This document shows, piece after piece, positions 1 to 12,406 of a stretch of 64,000 nt of DNA. Where the stretch lies: NCBI GenBank assembly GCA_910591455.2, contig OU342808.1, positions 12,665,904-12,729,903 on the forward strand. Direction: 5' to 3'. The position numbers and the translations under genes are program-made. The notes under the pieces are model-generated. The model ran no database searches. It worked only from the letters and a program-made list of their open reading frames with translations, and was not told the DNA's origin. This DNA is from Pholis gunnellus. Taxonomy: Eukaryota; Chordata; Actinopteri; Perciformes; Pholidae. Each line of letters begins with the position of its first letter. Position 1 is the first letter of the stretch.

Positions 1-70
1 TACATTCTAAGATTATTTCACATAAAAAAGGAAAAGCTCAATATCAGCGTTTTTGTGTTTTTGGCTAAAG

Positions 71-520
<450 letters not shown>

Positions 521-932
521 TACAGCCGCTCCATCCGGCCTCTGCCCCGCACTACAGACGGTGTTTGCACTATTGTAGGACGGTGTCTCTCAACTCCCCT
601 TATCCAGGCCAGAGTACGAATCAAAGCCAGAGGTTTGGCTCTACCTGGGTGGACACGGTGTTCTCTTGAGGTTTGTACTGTGGGTTGCATTTGCTAGCTC
701 AGGGTGGCTCTGATTGTGTGTCTGACAGGAAGTTGTCAGATGCGAACACACACTCCTCACAATTGATGCTGTGGACCAAACCTCTCCTCTGCAGCTCTCA
801 TCTAAACCTCACGCCTGAGCAGACCATCGTGCTTCGCCCCCACACTCCTTTTCCTCCACCTGCCCTCAGGCACCTAGCTGTATGAGCTGTGCAATGGCCA
901 CTTCAAAAAAGAGGAATTATGAAGAATGTCAA

Positions 933-982
<50 letters not shown>

Positions 983-1330
983 CGCGTGCGCGTGCACGCG
1001 CTGTCAGTCAGTCAGTCAGTCAGTCAGTCCTGGACTTTATCTCAAATTGTCTGATATATGTGGATGCAGCTGTCGGGGATTTCTTAGCGATGAGAAGTTG
1101 TAATGACAGGTACGTTAGAGAGGAATTAAACTGACCTTGCATCGCCATGTTATAAAATAGCTGCCTGCCATTCTGAACTCTAGTTACACATGCTACTGTA
1201 TATTTACTATATTAGTCATGATTTGGCTAGAAGATTGGTTGGTTGGTTGGTTGGTTGATAGGTTGATAGCTTAAAATACCAAACTTGTATTTGCGTCAAT
1301 TGAATGTAGTGAGAAACCTTCCCACTGTGT

Positions 1331-1344
1331 ACAGTAGGTGGCGT
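1331..1344 (+). promoter_or_regulatory. CTCF-like motif
   Basis: ACAGTAGGTGGCGT matches the CTCF core CCASYAGRKGGCRS at 12 of 14 positions by eye. It lies in the presumed lnpep 3' UTR. This is motif-level support only. Confidence 0.25.
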
Positions 1345-2990
1345 ACTGCACACCAGTGCAGGTTCAAAGCAACAACCACTGTGTCTTAGGTGAGAGCAGG
1401 CAGTGCTCGCTGGAGCCAAACGTTGATTTCTTTCTTCCTCTACGAGTCAAAAGCCCAGTTTAGCTCTGATCAACACGTTTTTATTTTGATAGCTTTTTGC
1501 CTGCGGTGCAGTCCCTGTACAGACTCATTCTTTAACACAGTGTGCTTGTAAACTTGTAATTATAATGTAAATATGCTCAACCCTATAGTGTTTTCTCCTG
1601 CCATTTTGGATGTAATGTTTTGAACATCTTGACTTTTAACACTTCAGGATTTGCTTTGTGTTGTGTGTGTATAAAGTGTAAAGAGGAAATGTATCCATAG
1701 AATTGTTTAGGAGTCTTGGTCAAATAGTATCTCTGTATTTTTTGATCGACTACGCTCGGGAGGTCATTTGCTGATGAATGTTAGTCTTCTAAGGGCTAAA
1801 GTGCATCATGACGATACAAAGTGTATAGAAGAACATTTTTACTGGGCGGGACTCATCTGTCCAGTAATCTAAATATACAGAAGGTTTAAAGTTAGTCCAA
1901 TAATCATGTTGCTCCTGAGAACGACGAGCAGCCTAGCTATTGTTTTTAGAAAGTGTCTGAACGTGTTCCCCCAGCTTTTGTTTTTAAGATTTTATTTAAA
2001 TACAGTGGTACACTCATCCTGAGCTTTCTTTAAAGTGGTACTGCTTACTTATTCACTCCATCACTGTCATGATATTCCATAGAATGGAGTAAATAACGTA
2101 GATTTAGATTTGATCATTTTCTTTAAACACCTTCATGAGACATGCATCTGTTTTTTGTTGTCGCATTATCTTCTTCTGAAACCTTTTTTGTTTCTTTTAT
2201 GTAAAAACCTTTCTCAAACGTGTGTCAAAAAGGAAACGCACGTTGGTTCAATTCCAGGTAGCATTATCTCATCTATGTGCACAGGCTGGAAATGAACAGG
2301 GCCATGTGCCTGTTGCTGCACCAGCGACTCCTACTGGTGGTTGGTGGAAGTGGCTGCTGGGAGGAGGGGGACCAGCCGTGAAAAACACACACAGAGAGAC
2401 ATCATGTGTTTCAAAAGCATGGCTGTCTACACTCTGCCCAGGTGTGGGGGTCAGCAGCATGAAGCATCTCTACAGAGGGTTGTGCATTCTGAACAGGAGA
2501 AAGGATTAGTGTGACACTTCACTTTGAAGGATCTCATGGCAGTTCTGCTCTGTCTAGAGACTATCAACAGTATTTGACTTGTTCCATCCAGTCCATTTCA
2601 CAGACAGTGTGAATATGCCTTCAAATACACAACTCAAATATTGTATGTCTTCACTAATTTTACTAAATTTCTTTTGCCAGCAATCAGAGGAATTAATCAG
2701 CTTCATTGAGGCGCTGCCACTTTAATGTTCCATCATGTTTTTGTTAAGAAGACAACTGTTTCATGTGAAGTCAGTTGCAATAAGCTTTAAGAGACAAGAG
2801 TTGCTGATGTCAATCAGGTACCAGGTTCAGTGGAAGTTGGTGAATCAGGGATGTGGCCGGTCTGATGACAGGATTGTACTAGAGTACCACATGTGCAGTG
2901 AACCCAATCGGATCGTCTTTGTTTTTGCACTGGGATAAAATCCTGCAGATGCTTTTGAAACTGTGTTGCTCCTTATGTGAATAAGATATA

Positions 2991-2996
2991 AATAAA
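2991..2996 (+). terminator. Candidate poly(A) signal AATAAA for lnpep
   Basis: AATAAA is followed within 10-35 bp by TG/T-rich sequence (gttgttttctgaagatgttg). It is the first canonical hexamer downstream of the lnpep stop. Confidence 0.5.
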
Positions 2997-3699
2997 AGTT
3001 GTTTTCTGAAGATGTTGTATTTTATTTTTTGTTTAAATACAAAGGCGACACAATACTAAAGATGATGCAACTTTTAAGATTTAAATTATAAATCTGAGGA
3101 AGGACTTGAAAGCTGTTCCTCCAATCCATTTCCCCAAGCTTCGTCACATTCAAAAACAAAAAATAATTTGACATTCTTGCTTTTGAAAAATCTATTGTGA
3201 ATATCAGGCTGCAAGACCTCTATATCCCAACTGTCTAATCACAGTGGAAATGTTGATGTGATTTACAGTGAAGCCTTTCACACGATGCTTCTCGCTTGTA
3301 CCACCAGAGGTCTCTCTAGGTCTTCTGGAAACTTGCCTAGTTGCTCTTATTCATATTTTCCACTGTAGGCTACTGTTTAAAACGTGGATGTGAATTCTGC
3401 TCAACTGTGTATGTTGTGGAATGATCTTCTAAAGGAATTTTAGGTGGTGAGTGAGTGTGCACCTCTGTGTCTGTCCACGGCTTATCTTACATTCTGCTGC
3501 AGCAACCTGCAAAATATGTTGGCTGGCCAGTTATGACTGCACGCTCACCTCGTGGTTGAGGTGAGTCCCACTTTCTCAAAACACCTTTTATTGACTGTGT
3601 TAAACTGCCATTGACTGCCTGCTGACTCTGCAGTCACTAAACCAGCCCCCGGCTGATAGGAGCTGCTAATGATAACACAGCTGAGTGCGATTCTGACCC

Positions 3700-4020
3700 C
3701 CCATCTTTCTGGGCCAGAGACAGTTCCAATACCCATACTGTCATATTTAGTATGTCAGAAAAATGTTTCGTATGTCCCAATACAGAGTGTGTCAAATGCA
3801 GTATACCAAAAATACCAGGATGCCCAACTACGTCCCTTTGCATTCTGCAGTATGCAGGGCAGCATGATTTTCTGGCTATTCTGAAGTTCAAGGTGCAATG
3901 TTCTATAGAAGTAGTATGTCCCAATTAAGTGCATTGGGACAGTACAGACTTTGTAAGGGCCGCTGCAGTATGTACTAAAAGTAAAAAGAAAAAGTTTGCA
4001 ATTTGGAACACAGCTTCAGT
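3700..4020. repeat. Dispersed teleost repeat ("tagtatgtcccaat" type)
   Basis: Several short motifs recur in both orientations (tatgtcccaata, tatgtcccaatt, tttggaacacagcttca). The layout resembles a non-autonomous DNA-transposon-like repeat common in percomorph genomes (recognised from memory, class not assigned). It has no coding capacity. Confidence 0.45.
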
Positions 4021-5750
4021 TTCCTGTTTCTTTGTTTCATGGGTTTTGCCACCGCCCTGTCCTGTCTTATGTCATTGAATAAGCATGTCATTTAATCCCA
4101 TATAATAGATTTGATTGGGGAGTTGTAATATCACTATCATTAGTTTGCCAGGGAGAAAAAAATGTGAAAAGAGTGTTAGATCTCGTTATGGACATTTTGA
4201 GCATCAAACACTTCATTTCCTGCATTCTGTTGACTTTTTATGCACCTGTTTATAGTGGAAATGTCTTTATTCATGTAAAGGAAACAAAAAATTCAGATGA
4301 CAGGTGACAACATTGAAAAATATAATGAAATACAAAGCAGTAAGGTTATCAGGCATTCTGTTTTTCTTTCAAATATTTATGTTATTCCTGCTGAGCCAAC
4401 ACACATGTCGCCTGATTTACACCTCCGTCCTCTTTGGTTTATTTAGTTTGGATAAATAACCTCTTTAAATGTGAATGTGGCACCGATTCACTGATAGCTA
4501 CGGTATTTCATTTTACTTAATGTATTAACCCCTGGACACTAATAGATGCATGTGTGTTTTAGCAAGATTTCCACTCATGTTTGAAACGTTTGGCAAAAAA
4601 ACTTAAACTAACCGATGTCACTTCCCATCGGGCATAAATCTAATCATTTTGTGGCTTACATCCAAATATTCACTTAACAAACCTCCAATAAAGCTTTTCA
4701 GAAGCACACGCAGCAACGCAGAGCTTCAGGTCAGAGGAAAGCGTCGTTCCAACACACACACACCACACACACAAATTATATATATATAGATCTATCACAC
4801 ATTATGTACATAAATATACATTCTTAAGTTTCTTCAGAATTTTGTATGTAACCACTTAAGATACAGTACATGGTCTGTAGAGGGTTGAGCTCTCATGTAG
4901 TTATTTGTAGGACGTAACATCGTGATTGTTCAAAATCAACTCCCATGTTTGCAAGCCTTGTGAGGTGTCATAATGTTGGTGTGAATCATTTTAAAACTGT
5001 ATTTTAAAAGCCCATCAAAATACTCAATAAACTGATAGCCAGGCATCATGTTTTTGAGCTAATTCATTTGATTGCACATAAAATCCAAAGAAACTACAGC
5101 AAGTGCGGATCAAACAAAACAAATTAAATTCAGTATTATTGTTTCCATGTATAAACACATGAATAACACCAAAACTTTAGACACGTTAAACACAAAATGT
5201 CCCATCTGACTTGTAGTGGAGTAAAAGTATTGAGTCTCACCAAAAAGAAGCACTCTTACTTTAGAATACAAAACTTTAGAATTGTGCCGGTACTTTGAAA
5301 CTGAAGTTGAGTGCAGTACTTGCATGAATGCACTAAGTTACTTTACAGCTCTATCTTGTGCTCGGCATTTTTACATCTTTGCACTGCTGACGTGTGGACG
5401 CAGATTTATGTCTTCTTTGTTAGAGAATGCAGCCATCCCGAACAATCTCACACAGGGTGATCTGCAAACTCTTTGTAGAATGTAGCCAGCGGTTATGTAA
5501 GGGGTTTCGTTAAAAAGGAGATTAAACATTAAACAAAGATTAAACAAAGATTTAAAAGCAGATAGGATCCTGTTTCGGGCCACAACATGACATCGATCTA
5601 AATAAGGAAAAAGGCTCGCACATGTACAAACAAAATGATTTGACAGGAACATGCGTCATGAGTCACAAACCTATCATCAAACAATGAATCAATCACTGTT
5701 AACCCCATTCAGTCACAACCCTTAATAGAAGAGCAACAACCATTTTATCT
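4020..5750. other. AT-rich intergenic stretch
   Basis: No coding exon is recognised. The stretch holds a short (CA)n/(TA)n patch at 4745-4790 and a small tandem of "attaaacaaag" units at about 5521-5550. On the - strand an AATAAA lies at 4264-4269 (+ strand TTTATT). It would suit a gene ending here only if the weak exon candidate at 5757-5860 were real. Confidence 0.5.
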
Positions 5751-6182
5751 ATGCAGTCCTGCCAAGTGGAGTCACCTGCATGTGCAGCTTCAGCTCTCTG
5801 GGCATCAGATTGATCTGTGGATCCATTGGTGTGCCAGTGAGATTAAACATTAGCTGACGCCTGATGACTGATACACAAAGGATTGTGGAGAATGCCTTTG
5901 AATGAGGAAATGTGAGTAATAGTGTGAGCAAGTTAGTGGACACAACAACACAATGCTCCATAACTCAACTCTTCAGTCTCTATCTCTATTTCTTGTCACC
6001 TTTGCTGGCAAATGCTACTGTTAACCAGCAATGTGAATGGAAATGTGAGTGCTTCAGTTTCTACGTTTAGTGACATGTGGCCTGTAAATATGTGTTCCCT
6101 GAAGACAATGACGACAATGAGTCAGCTGGTGTTGTTTGTTGGTATGTTGGAGATGGTGCCACCCGACTGGAGGCGTGGCATT

Positions 6183-6495
6183 GACATTACATTACAGTCA
6201 TTTAGCCGACGCTTTTATCCAAAGCGACTTACAAGAAGTGTATTCAACATCGGTATCGGTTGAAATCGGTAAGAGAACTACTAGTCACCAGAAGTCATAA
6301 GTGCATATCCTTTGCTAAACAAGTATCTAAGAGCATAAACCAGGGCAAACGTACAGTGCAGAAACAAACATACAATAAGTGCAACGAGCAAACCCGCAAT
6401 ACAATAAGTGCAACGAACTAATACGATTACAATAAGTTCAATAAGCTAATACGAATAAAATAAGTGCTAAAATAAGTGCTAAGTGGAAGGGTCAG
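6183..6495. repeat. Dispersed teleost repeat with "ccgacgcttttatccaaagc" core
   Basis: Positions 6200-6235 carry the motif catttagccgacgctttt followed by atccaaagcgacttaca, which recurs widely in teleost genomes. Downstream (6370-6480) are degenerate copies of an approximately 25-bp unit built on "caataagtgcaac" and "gctaatacga". No ORF. Class not assigned. Confidence 0.6.
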
Positions 6496-6499
6496 GGTA

Positions 6500-8950
6500 T
6501 TGACGTGATCGAAACCACTGTTATACAATCTAAAATACAATCTTGGATGACATAGTCAAGAATTCAGCACGGTAATGATGTTGCTTAAAGTACACTGGAG
6601 TTTTTATTTATTGGTAAGGAATTGAATTTGCCGTTTTGTGCCATTTTATTGTGCTTTTCAGACCATTATACTTTACCGGTATGATATCTCATCATGAGAT
6701 GATACTACATTTGTACTCTTAACGTTGTAATCTTTCTGACTGTTCAATTGTAGCCTTACCACTCTTACAAATCAGCCTTTCCACAGACAGACAGGCTGGT
6801 TGAGTCTCAGATTTTGTGATAACCTGCATGCTTCTGAGATGTTAGGATATGACGTTACCACTCCTCTGTCGAGACACTGCGTAGCTGCTGTGCTGCTCCA
6901 CTAGAGGACCCTCTAACTTTCCTCTCTCTGGTCCACATACAGAATATCTGCTGTGGGTGCTAGACTGAATGATGCAGTTGTAGTTCAGCATAAATTGTTG
7001 TGTTTCTAAAGAGAAGCGTAGTAGATTCAATTGGTTATAGGTCCTTATGAGGTTGATACCATTATATCTGAGTATGTTTGTGTTGCTCCAGGACTTGGTC
7101 TTTTGAGTTAGCTATGATTCTGCCAATATGTTAACGTTAGGGAAGACAATGAGTATATGGCTGGTGATTTTCAGGGATTAGTCAATATGTGTCTATCTAG
7201 CACTATCATTACATTAGATTTAAATGTTCAAGACACACCCTGTCATTATACTGACAAATATTAATTGAACTAGCAGAGATTCAAAAATACTGTGAAAGTA
7301 TTCAGTAGATCAGAACAGTCATTTAAACAGCAGTCACTTTAGGTCATACTGGACATGTGAAGCTGCACGAATCAATTCAAAGTATTTGTTAAAAATGTGA
7401 TATATCATTCGTGACTCTCTGAGGACAAGCAGTTATCTCCGTCCAGTTTTAAAATAATTTTAGTTTAAAGACTCAAATGGGTCTTGCTACTACAAATTCA
7501 TTATTCATATTCTCTGATTATCAGTGAATCGAACTTACACATTTTCTTATATATATTTTGAAAGTAAAAAAATGTTGCGTTCTAAAATTGTCTCCTGCTC
7601 AATAGGTCTCAGTCTAAGTCATGCTGCTAATCTGAGGGCAATACCCTGATCCAGTAAGGCTGAATGAGGTCGAAAACATGCCACACTGCTTTAAATCATG
7701 ACGTAAGCATGATTTAAGATCATACACATTCAACAGAAAACAGTCCATAGATATTGGTGGTCCACCTTGTGGTGTTTGTGCTTTTCTGATAAACTCATCT
7801 TTCAATAAATCATTGGTACTTTATTTAGTTCCTCTTTGACTCTGCAGACAAATTCCTAGAATATTCTGGTTAGTTGTACTGTGCCCGCTTATCTGATCAT
7901 CTGATCATCTTCATCTGATCGTGTATCTCACATGCTTGCCTGCGGCCTTTTATCAGTTAATCTTGCCCCAGAAACCTTGCACCCACTGGAATAAATTAAA
8001 AGAAAAGGTACATGACAGAAGTATAGACAAAAGGCAGAGGCATATCTCACCCCATACACCACCAGCTGGAGAACCCTTCAGATCATCACTTTGTAGCAGC
8101 ACAGCACGTGTTTTTACTCTGAAAACATCCGCTCGCAACAATAATATTTCTCTCAGCCACAGAGCAGCCGGTGCTGGGGCAAGTAGAAGGTCTCTTAACA
8201 TTTTCAAATGCATTTTCATATATTTCTTTGATATTGTTATAATGGCCTACACGGGGCAAAAGGAGCTACAATTTTTGTATCTTTTTCGTTTTCCCTTTGC
8301 CCTGCCCAACCACCAAACCTATAGGTGTAGTATGGCTGCAGCAATCTCATAATGTGACTGATTGACCATGCCATGTTTCAATAAAAGCTTGAATCCACTG
8401 GACATGATAGGCCCTCGGAACAGTGTAGATGACATCATTCAAGTAAACTACACAACCATCCAAACCAGCAATCACTCGCCTCATTAAGCTCTGTAATGCT
8501 GCAGGGACATTGTGCAAAGATCTCCTGTGCAGATCAGTAGAGCATATAGAGTTATGATTTTTAAGGGCAGATTTACTGATTCGATTTTGCTGAGCCGAAG
8601 AGATGTTTATGAAAGATCTATAAGCATTGTTTGGTTGTTTTACCAAAACAAGACAAGGTCTCAAGACAGCTCAAACTAGAAGGTTGAGCAATGTACTTGT
8701 CAAACTGTTTACTGTACCTCTAAATGTAGCTGTTTTGATTGCAACATACAGTACAGTCCTTGTATTTCCCTTGTCCTTGGACAAATCACTGTGCCGTGTA
8801 TCTAAATGATATATTACTAATTTCTCAAACAAGAACAAAATCATATGATACCAACACATGATATATATTTCCAGGTTTTTTGTAATTATTAACCACATAT
8901 GATTTATTATTATTTATTAATTTCATATTCAGATATTTCCATATATTGTG
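6500..8950. other. Intergenic stretch, nothing recognised
   Basis: Moderately AT-rich unique-looking DNA. Open frames of up to 143 codons here (for example 7921-8352) have no recognisable domain, no splice context and no conserved motif. Confidence 0.5.
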
Positions 8951-8951
8951 T

Positions 8952-9172
8952 TGACTGTGGCTCAGAGGTGGAGCAGGTTGTCTTCCACTCAGAAGATTGG
9001 CGGTTTGATCCCTTACTCCGCAGTAATTAATCCCCAAATGACTGTGCTATAGGTGGGTGAGTGTGAATTAGTGTAGATCTTGATGGGCAGGTGGCACCTT
9101 GCAAGGTAGGTCTGCTGTGAATGTCTCTCAGTGAATGGGTGTCAACTAATAAAGTACTTCCAGACAACACTG
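8952..9172 (+). mobile_element. tRNA-derived SINE
   Basis: The head carries an internal RNA polymerase III promoter. The A box TGGCTCAGAGG (8958-8968) fits TRGYNNARNNG exactly, and a B box GGTTTGATCCC (9002-9012) is close to GGTTCGANTCC. The body ("ggtgggtgagtgtgaatta", "caggtggcaccttgcaagg") and the tail ("aataaagtacttcc") match a tRNA-headed SINE family widespread in teleosts. It is diverged, so an old copy. Confidence 0.75.
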
Positions 9173-9799
9173 AATAAACCAACCTTCACTTGACCGATTA
9201 TTAGAAAATGATTTATTCAAAAAGGATATACAATTAACATACAAACAAAGTTATACAAAATTATTGGAACCCAACTGTAGCAGATGTATTACCTGCATGT
9301 GAAAGACAAGGTAAAAATATGATAGATATTGTACTCTCATATCTGTCTGTTAAAATATGTGGCTAGCTAGGAGCCAGTAAGCTTAGTTCTGCACCCATGA
9401 ATCACGCTGGGTTGAGGATGGAGATATTTCAAGAAAATGTTTAATTCTGCAAAAATAAATAACAATAAAATAAATGTATATCATCAGCTGGTCGTCAGTA
9501 GCCTTACTAATGTCAACGGCAAACTCACAACAATGTACAATGGCAACAATCGTTTGTCAAATGTTGATTTGTTGCGGTAAAAGGAGACACAGGAAGTCAA
9601 AAGGAGAAGAAAGAGGATTCAGAGAGCACCATTGTCTGGACTCCACGGGGGGATTTATCTTGCTGCTGCTCAGGGCACACATTCCTCGATTACAAATCTC
9701 CCTGTAGAGTCCAAGCGCCACAGACTCTTACAAGACTTATCATCACATATCATGTAATGATAAGTCTTGCTCATGCTCGTCTGAGGGAAAGCCACCCCT

Positions 9800-10830
9800 G
9801 CCTCACTGTCTGCTGTTTTTCTCCCTGACGGACGTAAATGCACCCCTGGGGGTGGATGCGCTGTCTCTATAATGGCCAAGCGTGCTGCTCTATGCATTCT
9901 CCCCTCTCAGCCTGAGCCGGGGCCTCTACCCATACGAAGGGAACTCCTTTCCCAGGCATGCAGGGAGATCTACCAACCTCACCCACACTGTACACATAGC
10001 GCTCTGGGCTTGGCCTGTGAGAAGTGGAACCTGAATGCAGCAGGCCTGCCTGCTCTCTTTACAGTGGGAGGCTTTTTTAGGAGTGGTGCAAGGCACACCA
10101 TTCCTTTCCAGTGTTTGGGGGTTGACCTGCTGTGTTTCTTGCAATAATTAGTAGATAATCTTTCTACAATTAAAGTTGATTTAGCCGCTATCTCAGTCTG
10201 TCATTTAGACTTTGGGGAGAAGCCTGTGGGGCAGCATCCTTTTAGTATGACGTTTCATGACGGTTGAACGCCACAAGCTGCTTGTTTCCAGGACCCTGGT
10301 TCCTCTGTGGGATCTGTTGGTTGTGTTGGACGCCCTTTCTCATCACCCATTTGAACCTAGAGGCGGTGGGCATGGAGTTTATTTCACTTAAAACAGTGTT
10401 GCTCTAAGCTTTAACCACAACAAAGCTTGTGAGCGACTTACAGACTTTATCCATCCGCCCTTCCTGCTTGCTTCCTCAACAGAGGAAGCAAAGGCTTAAC
10501 ACATTATGCCCGGTGCGGGTGCTGCATGTGTGTGCGAGTAGATCAGCATGTCCTAGGAAAGTGGAACAGTAATTTGTGTTCTGGGCCACTCCCCACAAAG
10601 GCAAGCCATTGTTCCGCCAGAAGCTGTCGCACTGGATTGTGGAGGCCATATCTCTGCATTAGCTGTGCCCCAGTGTTTGAGGGACCTGTTCAAGGGAGTT
10701 TCAGTGCAGGATGTTCGTGCTGCAACGAGCTGGAGGCAAACGTGCCAGAGTCCTTGTGACAACCACTGCCAGGCTCAACATTATTTGACAACAGAACATT
10801 TGTCCGATTCACAGAAAGAGATTTAATCCT
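9800..10830 (+). mobile_element. DIRS-type tyrosine-recombinase retrotransposon relic (RNase H end + recombinase)
   Basis: Read across several frames, the + strand gives recognisable blocks in the right order. First is the end of the RT/RNase H polyprotein: VNAPLGVDAL (about 9835-9864), WPSVLLYAFSPL (about 9873-9908), then PLPIRRELLSQACREIYQPHP (about 9925-9988). Next is the tyrosine recombinase: a core-binding block STIKVDLAAISVCHLDFG (about 10160-10215), LWDLLVVLDALSHHPFEPLE (about 10302-10361), LSHWIVEAISL (about 10628-10660) and GVSVQDVRAATSW (about 10695-10733). Stops and frameshifts separate the blocks. The first catalytic Arg block (usually ..TSAKR..) reads TTTKL, and the HxxR box is not preserved, so it is dead. 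The family call rests on block order and remembered consensus. Confidence 0.75.
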
Positions 10831-11253
10831 GCAGATGTCGAGGAAATTGCAGCTGAAAAATGATGGCCAACAGATCCAGTGCATACACCTGGGGGAGATG
10901 CAAGCCCTGCTACCCAGTACTGGCCCATAAAGCTTTGTTGTCTTTGACTTTTTCCATTATTGAGACTCATGTAATAATTAAATGTGGGGATGACTACGAG
11001 ACCCTTGTTATATTTAGGAACACCTATCATCAAGCCAGATTTTTTGGTAGCTTGATTTATTGTTTAAACTTTGGGTGGTGCGATATTGTTATGTTATTAG
11101 AAGGCATGCAAGACTGATGTGTCAGATGCTAATCTTATTTATACATTATTATATTAGATTATGGCCAACAAACAATATTTCCCCAGAAATTATTCAGCCC
11201 TTGAATTATAAAAGTTCCATTACTGTATTCAATAGATTTTAATTCAGTGTGGC

Positions 11254-11259
11254 TTTATT
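11254..11259 (-). terminator. Candidate poly(A) signal for slc14a2
   Basis: On the - strand AATAAA (seen as TTTATT on +) lies 764 bp beyond the slc14a2 stop. If used, the 3' UTR would run through the LINE relic. No canonical hexamer was seen between the stop and the relic. Confidence 0.35.
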
Positions 11260-11389
11260 GACATGAAAGTAAAAAACAAAACAAAGCATCAAAATACAAT
11301 AGTGCACAATAATGTTTATATCAATATTAACATAACATTACAGTTATTATATGATAATGATATATATTCAGTCTCATAATCACATTTCA

Positions 11390-11965
11390 ACAACATGTTG
11401 AAACTCCCTGATGCTGTTGTGGTTAAACCAAGGCAGGTATAACCTATACTATATACAAGGATATGGTTATTTATGGTAAACTGATATTTGTGCTCCTGAC
11501 ATCTGGGGCGTTTCTTGAAGAACCATGACAGAACTTTACTACTATGTCCAACAGTTGTTGTAGACTTGTTCAGTAGACAGTAGAACCAGGTCGTCAGCAT
11601 AAAACAGTCACTTCATGACTGTATCTGGGAGGGAGAGGCCAGGAACTGAAGAGCAAGTTCATTTATATACACAATAAATTAATTGGATTTAAATTACCCT
11701 GACGAACACCTCTTCTCTGATTGAAGAATTCAGTTTGTTTTGTCTCCATTTTTAACAGCACACTTATTTTTCAAATACATTGATTTAACCACATCCTACA
11801 TTTAGCCTCCTTTACCACAATGTAGATGTCTGTAAAAGAGTCCTTAACTCAAACAGAATCGAAAGCTTTCTTGACATCAGTGAAACAAGTTGTTTGTTAA
11901 TTAAAGCGTGAATATACATGGTGGGTGGTGCGGTGTTTTGGGAGGATGCCAATACAATCTTTGCA
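11390..11965 (-). mobile_element. Non-LTR (LINE) reverse-transcriptase relic
   Basis: The - strand carries successive RT blocks in order with frame breaks: RTTHHVYIHALINKQ (about 11940-11895), CFTDVKKAFDSV (about 11890-11855), EFFNQRRGVRQG (about 11730-11695), the catalytic FYADDLVLLSTEQ (about 11604-11566) and then FFKKRPRCQEHKYQFT with CLGLTTTASGSFNML (about 11515-11395). This is the layout of a teleost LINE RT domain; clade not assigned. The element lies immediately downstream of the slc14a2 stop on the same strand and may be inside its 3' UTR. Confidence 0.8.
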
Positions 11966-12022
11966 AGATGGAGTGTTTCGTCTCTATCCTCTGTCTATCT
12001 CTCCCGCTGCAGAAATGCAGTA

Positions 12023-12406
12023 TTAAACATGATCCGCAATAGTGACCTCAGTTAGCTCATTGTGTCTGATATCTTCAGCACCCTGCTGTTCGACCCCAGG
12101 TGCATAGCCTTCGACACATGTCTCACTTGCTGCTTCTTCCAATCTTTCAAGCTCTAGCCTCAGCTGCTCTTTCTCGTTCAGTATCATCTCTTCTTTGATG
12201 GTGTTCTTCTCCTCACGTTCTATCCTCTCTTTCTCAGCCTTTTTCATTTTATCCTGCTTCTTCAGCTTCCAGAAGAAGCCCAGGTTTTTCTCGGGGTACG
12301 TGACATTGGCCAGCGGCAGCTTGAAGATCTTCTTGGTTTCCGTTGTTAAGAGGAGGAAGGTGAGGGCAGAGAGACAGAAAGGCCAAGTGCAGGCTGGCAG
12401 ACCAAA
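12023..12406 (-). CDS. slc14a2: slc14a2 last exon (second LPxxTxPF motif and charged tail)
   Basis: Encodes FGLPACTWPFCLSALTFLLL, the conserved KLPLANVTYPEKN, then an 80-residue Lys/Glu-rich extension to TAA (12025-12023). Acceptor ctctacag. Confidence 0.95.
   Translation of the reverse strand, partial: FGLPACTWPFCLSALTFLLLTTETKKIFKLPLANVTYPEKNLGFFWKLKKQDKMKKAEKERIEREEKNTIKEEMILNEKEQLRLELERLEEAASETCVEGYAPGVEQQGAEDIRHNELTEVTIADHV

Larger units (their letters stand above)
521..3020 (+). other. lnpep: Presumed lnpep 3' UTR
   Basis: About 2.5 kb without further coding sequence follows the lnpep stop. It contains (TG)n at about 940-980, (CAGT)n at about 1003-1028 and (GGTT)n at about 1237-1258. 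The first clear AATAAA is at 2991-2996, followed by a T/G-rich stretch (about 3000-3030) typical of cleavage-site context. The extent is inferred from that signal only. Confidence 0.5.

Noticed and set aside
8952..9012. A tRNA gene
   Set aside because: The A and B boxes are present, but the arms do not form a full cloverleaf and SINE body sequence follows.
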